Shown here piece after piece: positions 1 through 5,208 of a DNA stretch of 10,222 nt (position 1 is its first letter; each line of letters begins with the position of its first letter). The stretch covers positions 1 to 10,222 of the forward strand of contig JANXTD010000622.1 in the NCBI GenBank assembly GCA_025352585.1, in the 5' to 3' direction. The notes under the pieces are model-generated. The model was not told where the DNA came from. It saw nothing but the letters and a program-made list of their open reading frames with translations, and did not search any database. A program made the position numbers and the translations under genes. Source of the DNA: Fimbriiglobus sp. Its GTDB lineage: Bacteria > Planctomycetota > Planctomycetia > Gemmatales > Gemmataceae.

Positions 1-81
1 GACGCCGCGCGGCAGCGGTTGCGCGACAGCGGCGGTCGCATCGGCCCCGTCGTCGCCGGCGTGGGTCGCGCGACGGCGGTC
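1..81 (+). other. possible MurQ (MurNAc-6-P etherase) C-terminal tail, in frame with the kinase
   Basis: Read in the kinase frame, bases 1-57 encode DAARQRLRDSGGRIGPVVA. MurQ etherases commonly end with a helix of the form (G)xDAxxARxxLxxAGGxxRxAL, and this stretch has the same spacing and the GG. No stop codon separates it from the kinase domain, so it may be the end of a MurQ domain fused to the kinase. MurQ turns MurNAc-6-phosphate into GlcNAc-6-phosphate, which would fit a neighbouring amino-sugar kinase. Only about 20 residues are visible, so this is a resemblance and not an identification. Confidence 0.35.
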
Positions 82-1020
82 GTGACGGGGCGACCGCACC
101 GGCCCGACCTCGTGATCGGCGTCGACGGCGGCGGTACGAACACCGTCGCGCTGCTGGCCGACCGGGCGACGGGGGCGGTGCTGGGTCGCGGCGTGTCGGG
201 GCCGTCGAACATTCAGAGTGTCGGCGTCGAGGCCGGGCTAAGAGCGCTCGACGCCGCGATCGACCGGGCGTTCGCCGCCGCGAATTTGCCGCGGGCCAAG
301 GTCGGCTCGATCGCGCTGGGGTTGGCCGGCATCGACCGCCAGGAGGGGCTTGATGTCATTCACGGTTGGGCGGCGCGCGGCGACCTCGCCGACCGGCTGC
401 GCACCGCCAACGACGCGACGCTCTTGCTCGCCGCCGGGACGCCCGACGGCTGGGGGCTGGCGGTGATCGCCGGCACCGGGTCGATCGCCTTCGTGCAGTC
501 GGCGACCGGCGAAGTCGGCCGCTGCGGCGGTTGGGGCTACACCCTCGGCGACGAGGGTAGTGCGTACCTGCTGGCGCTCAACGGCCTGCGCGCCGCCTGT
601 CGCGCCGCCGACCGGATCGGCCCGGCGACGGAGTTGCTACCGAAGTTCCTGACGCGGATGAACCTCGCCGGCGCGCCCGACCTGATCCCGGCGATTTACC
701 GCGGCCCGTGGGACCGCGCCGCGATTGCCGGCATGGCCCCCGTGGTCCTCGAAGCGGCCGAGGCGGGGGACGAGGTCGCTGGCGGCATCGTCCGCGCCGA
801 GGCGACCGAGTTGGCCCACACCGCCGCCGCCGCCGTGCGCAACCTGGGCCTGCCGGCGACGCTCCCGGTGGCCCTGGCCGGCGGCCTGCTCGTCGGCAGC
901 GTCGCCTACCGCACGGCGTTCCTGGCGGCGCTGGCCGCGAACGGCGTCACCCCGGCCCCGGCGACGCTGGTGCGCGACCCGGCCTGCGGCGCGGTGATTC
1001 TGGCGCGCCTCGAACCTTGA
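1..1020 (+). CDS. BadF/BadG-type ATPase, N-acetylglucosamine kinase-like (5' end open at window edge)
   Basis: Sugar kinase of the ASKHA fold, BadF/BadG/BcrA/BcrD family; members of this branch phosphorylate GlcNAc or related amino sugars, often in cell-wall sugar recycling. Numbered from a TTG at 19, the motifs are: phosphate-1 loop VIGVDGGGTNT (about 32-42), a TANDA motif in the middle, phosphate-2 loop GTGS (152-155), the family signature GGWGYTLGDEGSAYLL soon after, and the adenosine loop ALAGGLLVGS near the end. The C-terminus is complete (TGA 1018-1020). The start is unresolved: the frame stays open to base 1. GTG at 82 or GTG at 112 would give a normal kinase N-terminus, but neither has a convincing Shine-Dalgarno sequence, and the upstream residues look like a MurQ tail. 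The serine acetyltransferase gene follows after 21 bases on the same strand, so co-transcription is likely. The family is clear; the exact sugar is inferred. Confidence 0.85.
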   Translation, partial: DAARQRLRDSGGRIGPVVAGVGRATAVVTGRPHRPDLVIGVDGGGTNTVALLADRATGAVLGRGVSGPSNIQSVGVEAGLRALDAAIDRAFAAANLPRAKVGSIALGLAGIDRQEGLDVIHGWAARGDLADRLRTANDATLLLAAGTPDGWGLAVIAGTGSIAFVQSATGEVGRCGGWGYTLGDEGSAYLLALNGLRAACRAADRIGPATELLPKFLTRMNLAGAPDLIPAIYRGPWDRAAIAGMAPVVLEAAEAGDEVAGGIVRAEATELAHTAAAAVRNLGLPATLPVALAGGLLVGSVAYRTAFLAALAANGVTPAPATLVRDPACGAVILARLEP

Positions 1021-1041
1021 ACCCCCTGGCAGGACCGCCCC

Positions 1042-1998
1042 ATGTCCACCGACTTGACCACGAAGGACACCGAGTTGCAGTCGGTCATCGAGCAACTCGT
1101 CGAGTCGTACTCCGCGTGCGGCCACCTGCACCACCTGGCGCACGAGCCGCTGCCCAGCCGCGAGGCCGTCGCCGAGATCGTCGCCGACCTCACGGAACTG
1201 CTCTACCCCGGCTTCGGCCGGCGGCAGGACCTGCACGTCGGCAACATCGGCTACCTCGTCGGCGGCCTCGTCGATGGCCTGCACGGCAAACTGACACGGC
1301 AGATCGGCCGGGCGCTGCGGCACGAGAACCCCTGCGACGAGACGGCCTACCCCGAAGCCGAGTCCGAGGCGGAGGGCAAGGCGCTCGAACTGCTGCGGCG
1401 GCTGCCCGAGATTCGCCGGACGCTCGAGGCCGACGTGGAGGCGGCCTACCGCGGCGACCCGGCGGCCAAGAGCCACCACGAGATCGTCTTCAGCTACCCC
1501 GGCGTCGAAGCGATTACGGTCTTCCGGCTGGCGAACGTCTTGCACCAGTTGAAGGTGGCGTTCATCCCGCGGATGATGACCGAACTCGCCCACTCGCGCA
1601 CCGGCATCGACATCCACCCCGGCGCGACGATCGGCCCCGGCTTCTTCATCGACCACGGCACCGGCGTCGTCATCGGCGAGACCTGCCACATCGGCCAGCG
1701 CGTGCGGCTCTACCAGGGCGTGACGCTCGGCGCACTGAGCTTCGACCGCGACTCCGTCGGCGAGATGGTCCACGGCGACTACAAGCGCCACCCGACGCTG
1801 TGCGACGACGTGGTGGTCTACGCGAACGCGACGATCCTGGGCGGCCGCACGGTGATCGGCGAGGGGGCGGTGGTCGGCTCGAACGTCTGGCTGACGAAGT
1901 CGGTCGAGCCGTACGCGGTGGTGGTGCTGGACAACCCGCAGCACAAGGTGAAGGGCCGCAGCCGCCCGGAGCAAGAGGCGCTGATGTACCACATCTGA
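1042..1998 (+). CDS. serine O-acetyltransferase (EpsC/CysE type)
   Basis: Transfers acetyl from acetyl-CoA to L-serine, giving O-acetylserine, the cytoplasmic first step of cysteine synthesis. The 318-residue protein has an alpha-helical N-terminal half (about 1-165) and a C-terminal left-handed beta-helix built of hexapeptide repeats. The signature GIDIHPGATIGPGFFIDHGT (about 188-207) carries the family's catalytic Asp (D190) and His (H205, next to D204). It is followed by GVVIGETCHIGQ and the acyl-CoA-binding YQGVTLGAL stretch. Length and the long helical N-terminus fit the EpsC-like group better than the shorter enterobacterial CysE. The ATG start has a weak AGGA at 1031-1034, 7 bases upstream. 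It lies 21 bases behind the sugar kinase gene, probably in one operon. No cysteine synthase gene is next to it, and no T-box or other leader is visible. Frame and motifs are intact. Confidence 0.95.
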   Translation: MSTDLTTKDTELQSVIEQLVESYSACGHLHHLAHEPLPSREAVAEIVADLTELLYPGFGRRQDLHVGNIGYLVGGLVDGLHGKLTRQIGRALRHENPCDETAYPEAESEAEGKALELLRRLPEIRRTLEADVEAAYRGDPAAKSHHEIVFSYPGVEAITVFRLANVLHQLKVAFIPRMMTELAHSRTGIDIHPGATIGPGFFIDHGTGVVIGETCHIGQRVRLYQGVTLGALSFDRDSVGEMVHGDYKRHPTLCDDVVVYANATILGGRTVIGEGAVVGSNVWLTKSVEPYAVVVLDNPQHKVKGRSRPEQEALMYHI

Positions 1999-2041
1999 CG
2001 CGGCCCGGCCGACGCCCTCTCAGCCGACCCCCGCGCCCGGA

Positions 2042-2230
2042 CAGGTCGCCGATGACCTCGCTGACGCCCTCGGTCACAGCCGGATGCGTTACCGGGCGCT
2101 GCGGGAGTACCGCAAGGTGCCGACGGAGTTGGTCGTGTACACCGGCGAGCCGCACGGCCTCACCAAGCTGAGTAATCGCCGGGCGAAGATGGAGTTCGAC
2201 CTGGCGTGGTTCGGCAAGTACGTGAAGTGA
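2042..2230 (+). pseudogene. C-terminal remnant of an S9-family (prolyl oligopeptidase-like) peptidase
   Basis: Reading frame 2 from about 2042 to the TGA at 2228-2230 encodes an S9 peptidase tail: SRMRYRALREYRKVPTELV, then VYTGEPHGLTKLSNRRAKM, ending EFDLAWFGKYVK. The (Y/P)GEPHGL element carries the family's catalytic His, and the closing WF.KY is typical of the last helix. The catalytic Ser and Asp and everything upstream are missing: the frame runs back into the serine acetyltransferase gene in a different phase, with no peptidase-like residues before about 2045. An ATG at 2084 could start a 48-residue peptide, but no Shine-Dalgarno sequence precedes it. I read this as what remains of a peptidase gene after deletion of its 5' part. 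Family assignment is fairly strong; decay rather than a short functional gene is inferred. Confidence 0.65.
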
Positions 2231-2232
2231 CG

Positions 2233-2269
2233 CCGGCGGCCCCCACGAGTTGGCCAGTAGGCCCGCCGG
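2233..2269. terminator. weak hairpin between convergent genes
   Basis: A 7-bp perfect inverted repeat, CCGGCGG at 2233-2239 and CCGCCGG at 2263-2269, encloses a 23-base loop. It starts 3 bases after the peptidase-remnant stop and lies 31 bases beyond the stop of the convergent PD40 gene. Neither side has a T-tract, and such stems arise often in GC-rich DNA, so a role in termination is only suggested by position. Confidence 0.2.
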
Positions 2270-2300
2270 AGGTCGCGTCCCGCTTCCTGCCTCCCCGACC

Positions 2301-3818
2301 CTACCTCCAGTCAATCGACTGAAACATGGGGCTTTCCGTGGACGAGCCCTTCGCGTAAGGCCCCTTTTGCGACGCGACCGTCCTCGCGTTCTTGCCGGTC
2401 GCGTCGGCGACCACCAGGACCGACTCCGTCTCGCGGTGGTGGTCGAAGAACTGATTCTCTCGCTTCAGGATGTCCGCGGCGATGTTCCAGCTCGTGTACG
2501 CGATCTGCTTGCCGTCTGGCGACCAGGCCGCGCCGTAAGCCCGGCCCGTCTCCGGCATCCCCTCGACGGACGTGCGATTCCCCGTCCTCACGTCAAGCAG
2601 AAACGGTCGTAAACTGTGCTTCCACCGGTACGCGTCGGGACGACTGGGGTCGCTGTCGAGGAACAGGATCGCGGCCTCGTCCGGCGACAACCGGCCCACA
2701 ATCTGCGGCACGGTCCAGTGCAATTCGATCTCCGTGAGCCCCCGCGGTTGCTTCTTGCCCACCTCGACCAGCCCGAGGGAGTAGTGGTCCTTCGGCCCGA
2801 CGACCGGCCACGCGGCCACGAACACGTTCCCGTTGCGCGAGCAGTCGAGGACAATCGAGTCGAGCGGCAGGTCGAGGGTCTCGCTGTTGCCAGTCGCAAG
2901 GTTGAGCCGGACGTTCTGGACGGTCAGTGGCGAGTGCGACAGCCATTTCGTGAGCACGACTGACTTGCCGTCCGCCGCCCACGCGAGTTGTAGAGCTACT
3001 GCCGTGACCTCCCACACTCGCGACGGCTCGGCCGCGTCGAACGCAGAAACCTCAACCTTGTACTGGTAAGTAGGCGGTTGTCGGGGGGGGACAACCTCGA
3101 CACAATTCTCGACCTGCCCAGGCAGCTCGACCACGACCGCAACCGCGACCGTCTTGCCGTCCGGCGACAGAACGCTTTGGAGAACGGTCCGACCCTCACC
3201 CGCCGGCCGACGGGCCGGAACTTGCCGACCCTCCGGCGTGAGAAACTGGTATTCGCCCTCGCGCATCAGCACGAGGGTGCCGGGCTGCCGGTCCGTCGCC
3301 ACCGGTCGCGGTTGAAGCGGTTCGGGCTGGTCGTCAGGCTCCGGCTTTTCCTCTACCGCCGGCCGCGGGCGGATCTGCTTGACCGGCTTCTCGTTCTCGG
3401 GCTTCGTCCCCGGCGGTATCACGCGCGTGCCGTCGGGGAGCGCCGCCTCGCGTCCGTCGGCACCGAGATCGACTGAGCCGGCCGGTAGCAGGTAAACGCT
3501 AGGCTCGTAGTGGTCGTAGTGGCTCCAGCCGACGCTGATACTCGTCCAGTACCCCGGCTCACGCTTCGGCGGCCCCGGACAGCGGACGCGAAAGGGGGCT
3601 GTCCGATTCTCCCGCTTGGTGTTCGTCGGGTCGTAAAGGAGTATGCAATAGGCCGGGAACTCCAGCACGAAGCCAGTTAGCTCTGGCTCGGGTCGCGTGT
3701 CGATGCTTGGTGCAGTCGGTGGCGTTTCCGGCCGCTGAGTCGCGGACCACAACCCGATGCCTACGAAAGGCAGCAGCAGCAGACCAACCGCCGCGAGGGA
3801 GCGCTTGATTCTGGGCAT
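2301..3818 (-). CDS. PD40 (TolB-like) beta-propeller protein with N-terminal membrane anchor
   Basis: A 505-residue protein of unknown specific role. It begins with positive residues (MPRIKR) and a hydrophobic stretch at about 8-26 (AAVGLLLLPFVGIGLW), a signal peptide or membrane anchor, so the rest should lie outside the cytoplasm. Residues 45-135 form a region I do not recognise. Residues 137-180 are a charged Pro/Glu linker. The C-terminal part shows propeller blades with PD40 motifs: LSPDGKTVAVAV (217-228), WAADGKSVVLT (280-290), LSPDEAAILFLD (377-388) and WSPDGKQIAYTSW (432-444). Such propellers serve as protein- or ligand-binding scaffolds; no catalytic motif is visible. The ATG has GGAG 7-8 bases upstream. 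Base composition is lower in GC than the neighbours: two 60-base lines counted by hand give 57% and 60%, against 72% and 77% in lines from the acetyltransferase and hydrolase genes. A candidate promoter lies at 3897-3925. It is convergent with the left operon and probably monocistronic. Confidence 0.75.
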   Translation of the reverse strand: MPRIKRSLAAVGLLLLPFVGIGLWSATQRPETPPTAPSIDTRPEPELTGFVLEFPAYCILLYDPTNTKRENRTAPFRVRCPGPPKREPGYWTSISVGWSHYDHYEPSVYLLPAGSVDLGADGREAALPDGTRVIPPGTKPENEKPVKQIRPRPAVEEKPEPDDQPEPLQPRPVATDRQPGTLVLMREGEYQFLTPEGRQVPARRPAGEGRTVLQSVLSPDGKTVAVAVVVELPGQVENCVEVVPPRQPPTYQYKVEVSAFDAAEPSRVWEVTAVALQLAWAADGKSVVLTKWLSHSPLTVQNVRLNLATGNSETLDLPLDSIVLDCSRNGNVFVAAWPVVGPKDHYSLGLVEVGKKQPRGLTEIELHWTVPQIVGRLSPDEAAILFLDSDPSRPDAYRWKHSLRPFLLDVRTGNRTSVEGMPETGRAYGAAWSPDGKQIAYTSWNIAADILKRENQFFDHHRETESVLVVADATGKNARTVASQKGPYAKGSSTESPMFQSIDWR

Positions 3819-3896
3819 CGTGGGACTCCGTTCGAGCGTCCGGTGGCCGTTAGGGTTGGGGTTAGTTGCGAATGGCCCGAGGTCGCTTGCCTTCGC

Positions 3897-3925
3897 AGTA
3901 TGACCCTACACGATTACGGTGGCAA
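3897..3925 (-). promoter_or_regulatory. candidate sigma-70-type promoter for the PD40 gene
   Basis: On the minus strand, TTGCCA (3920-3925, 5 of 6 matches to TTGACA) is followed after exactly 17 bases by CATACT (3897-3902, 4 of 6 matches to TATAAT). Transcription would start near 3890 and give a leader of about 70 bases before the ATG at 3818. This is a by-eye prediction; planctomycete promoter rules are not well established, and chance matches occur. Confidence 0.3.
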
Positions 3926-4012
3926 GGAACAATCGGGCCGAGTTGGACCCGCAGCCACGCAAAGGTGCAGCGGTTCGGCTTCGCAAAAGGGGGCGCGGGC
4001 CGGGTACCCACA

Positions 4013-4040
4013 AGGGGCACCCCTACAAGATGTGGTAGCG
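4013..4040. repeat. 28-bp direct repeat, copy 1
   Basis: Starts with AGGGGCACCCCT, which can fold as a 5-bp stem with a 2-base loop, and ends with CTAC-N8-GTAG followed by CG. It is identical over 28 bases to the copy at 4060-4087. The preceding bases GGGTACCC (4002-4009), then ACAA, resemble the flank of copy 2, so the repeated unit may be longer and partly diverged. Confidence 0.85.
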
Positions 4041-4059
4041 TAGGATGGGCAACCCCCAT

Positions 4060-4087
4060 AGGGGCACCCCTACAAGATGTGGTAGCG
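4060..4087. repeat. 28-bp direct repeat, copy 2
   Basis: Perfect copy of 4013-4040, offset by 47 bases, leaving a 19-base gap (4041-4059) that reads TAGGATGGGCAACCCCCAT. The gap has its own GGG-CAA-CCC arms, like the GGG-TA-CCC before copy 1. It looks like an imperfect tandem duplication or two fragments of a dispersed intergenic element. No terminal inverted repeats or transposase are visible. Confidence 0.85.
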
Positions 4088-4122
4088 GGGGCCGGATCCC
4101 GTATAGGGAGGGGTACTCTTAA

Positions 4123-4158
4123 GGTCGAACCGATCGCCCGAGGGACACCGGTTCGACC
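4123..4158 (-). terminator. hairpin downstream of groES, possible terminator
   Basis: GGTCGAACCG (4123-4132) and CGGTTCGACC (4149-4158) form a perfect 10-bp inverted repeat with a 16-base loop. It begins 28 bases beyond the groES stop in the direction of transcription. No T-run follows on either strand, so it is not a classic intrinsic terminator. It may still end or stabilise the groES transcript. Confidence 0.35.
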
Positions 4159-4163
4159 ATAAT

Positions 4164-4180
4164 CCATACCCGACACCCGA
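4164..4180 (-). repeat. single copy of the CGGGTGTCGGGT motif behind groES
   Basis: On the plus strand CCATACCCGACACCCG (4164-4179) equals the reverse complement of part of the fabF-side element (9189-9204). Read along the groES transcript it is CGGGTGTCGGGTATGG and begins 7 bases after the stop codon, the same place relative to its gene as the copies behind fabF. Confidence 0.7.
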
Positions 4181-4186
4181 TCAGCG

Positions 4187-4474
4187 TCACCCCACCACGG
4201 CGAGAATGTCGTCCTCGGTCATGACGAGGTAGTCCTTGCCCTCGACGGTCACCTCGCTGCCGGCGTAGCTCGTGAACAGCACGCGGTCGCCGACCTTCAC
4301 CTGGAACTTGGCGCGCTCGCCGCTGTCGAGGGTCTTGCCTTCGCCCAACGACAGGATCTTGCCCTGCTTGGGCTTCTCCTTGGCCGCCTCGGGGATGATG
4401 ATCCCGCCGGCCGACTTGTCCTCGGCCTCGAGGCGCTCGACCACGATCTTGTCGTTCAACGGCACAATCTTCAT
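4187..4474 (-). CDS. groES: co-chaperonin GroES (Cpn10)
   Basis: Heptameric lid of the GroEL chaperonin; it caps the folding chamber in the cytoplasm and triggers release of the substrate protein. The 95-residue length is normal. The protein opens MKIVPLNDKIVVERLEAEDK, has the GroEL-binding mobile loop with GGIIIP (about 23-28), and keeps the core VGDRVLFTSYAGSEV and the ending YLVMTEDDILAVV. The ATG has GGAG at 4484-4487, 9 bases upstream. No groEL is next to it in either direction; instead a response regulator gene lies 44 bases upstream on the same strand, and the two may be co-transcribed. No CIRCE heat-shock operator (TTAGCACTC-N9-GAGTGCTAA) is found in that gap. All signature residues are present, so a functional protein is expected. 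Confidence 0.98.
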   Translation of the reverse strand: MKIVPLNDKIVVERLEAEDKSAGGIIIPEAAKEKPKQGKILSLGEGKTLDSGERAKFQVKVGDRVLFTSYAGSEVTVEGKDYLVMTEDDILAVVG

Positions 4475-4518
4475 CGCGGCAATCTCCGAGAGTGGTACAT
4501 CACTTCCCCCGACTTCAA

Positions 4519-5007
4519 CTAGCCTGGGTGGTCCGCCGCCGGGGGGTCGACGGGCACGCCGTACATCTTCTGCAAGGCCCGCAACATCGTGTGCATCACG
4601 ACGTTCTTGTTCACGGGCTTGGGGATCACACTATAAACCTGGGCCTGCAACGCCTGCCGCATCAACTCCCGCGTCACGTCGGCCGTCACCAGGATCGCCG
4701 GCAACAGTTCGTTGATGAGCCGCACCTGCTGCAAGGCTTCGAGTCCCGTCATGCGCGGCATGTGCATGTCGGTGAACAGCAAGTGCACGATCTCGACGCG
4801 GACGATCTCGATCGCCTCTTCGCCGGACGCCGCCTCAAGCGTCGTGAAGCCGCGGTCCTGGAGCAGGCTCGCCAGCGACTTGCGCGAGCCGGGGTCGTCG
4901 TCGGTCACGAGGATCGTAAACGTCCCGGTGCCGGACAGAGTGACGCCGGCAGTCAACGGGTTCGCCGGGGGGTTGGTCGGGCCACTCTTCGGGGGGTTCG
5001 GGATCAT
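4519..5007 (-). CDS. single-domain response regulator (REC)
   Basis: A 162-residue phospho-receiver protein with no output domain. An unusual Pro/Gly/Thr-rich tail of about 29 residues precedes a complete REC domain. The acidic pocket is D36-D37 (TILVTDDD), the phospho-acceptor is D80 (LLFTDMHMPRMTGLEAL), the switch Thr is T108 (ILVTAD), and the conserved Lys is K130 in a KP motif. Such stand-alone receivers act through protein contacts, as CheY does, or as phosphorelay intermediates; the partner kinase is not in the window. I chose the ATG at 5007 because AAGGTG lies just upstream (5012-5017). A longer frame from a TTG at 5070 would add 21 residues with no REC homology. The gene sits 44 bases upstream of groES and 201 bases downstream of the DUF1571 gene. 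Confidence 0.9.
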   Translation of the reverse strand: MIPNPPKSGPTNPPANPLTAGVTLSGTGTFTILVTDDDPGSRKSLASLLQDRGFTTLEAASGEEAIEIVRVEIVHLLFTDMHMPRMTGLEALQQVRLINELLPAILVTADVTRELMRQALQAQVYSVIPKPVNKNVVMHTMLRALQKMYGVPVDPPAADHPG

Positions 5008-5011
5008 CGCG

Positions 5012-5017
5012 CACCTT
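5012..5017 (-). promoter_or_regulatory. ribosome binding site that decides the response regulator start
   Basis: On the minus strand, AAGGTG ends 4 bases before the ATG at 5005-5007. The alternative TTG start at 5070 lacks such a site and would add residues unlike a receiver domain. Confidence 0.5.
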
Positions 5018-5155
5018 GCGGGCACCTGGCCCGCCACAAAGCACCACCAACGGCGGGGCACGGGGTGCAAACCGGATGCCGGGGGGGTCAGGCGGGCACC
5101 CGGCGGGCGGTAGCCGTGGCGCGGCCGGGGTTTACGACGACCGTCGCGTCGGGGC

Positions 5156-5208
5156 CGCCTGCCAGCCTGTCGGGCACTTGCCGGGCGGCGGTGCCAAGCC
5201 GGCAGGCG
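5156..5208 (-). terminator. nested GC-rich hairpin directly after the DUF1571 stop
   Basis: CGCCTGCC (5156-5163) pairs with GGCAGGCG (5201-5208), the latter touching the stop codon at 5209. Inside, GGCAC (5173-5177) pairs with GTGCC (5191-5195). The position behind a gene suggests a transcript end, but there is no T-tract and the DNA is GC-rich enough for such stems to arise by chance. The rest of the gap 5008-5155 shows no feature I can support beyond the response regulator RBS. Confidence 0.25.

Larger units (their letters stand above)
3819..4186. other. gene-free region between groES and the PD40 gene
   Basis: This 368-base stretch holds no convincing gene. Short open frames cross it on both strands but mostly translate the repeats and match no family I know. 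It contains the candidate PD40 promoter, a 28-bp direct repeat with attached hairpin-forming bases (4013-4087), a 10-bp-stem inverted repeat (4123-4158) and a copy of the CGGGTGT-type motif next to the groES stop (4164-4180). The repeats sit in its right half, on the groES 3' side. Confidence 0.6.

Noticed and set aside
637..1992. 451-residue open frame on the minus strand
   Set aside because: Antisense to the kinase and the serine acetyltransferase, both of which have full motif sets in the plus strand.
3849..3865. Telomere-like run TTAGGGTTGGGGTTAG
   Set aside because: Too short, with only two or three unit-like repeats, in a bacterial intergenic region; read as chance G-rich sequence.
4013..4087. 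Possible short CRISPR array (two 28-bp repeats with a 19-bp spacer)
   Set aside because: There are only two repeats, the spacer is too short, the flanks of the two copies are related to each other, and no cas gene is nearby.
3862..4176. Small gene of about 104 residues in the intergenic region
   Set aside because: Much of it is a translation of the direct repeats and hairpin arms; no family resemblance and no convincing ribosome binding site.
4475..4518. CIRCE/HrcA operator upstream of groES
   Set aside because: Only a loose half-site resemblance (GAGTGGTA) is present; the inverted partner TTAGCACTC is missing.
5008..5070. Longer response regulator start at a TTG
   Set aside because: The added residues show no receiver homology, TTG is a poor start, and the ATG at 5007 has its own AAGGTG.
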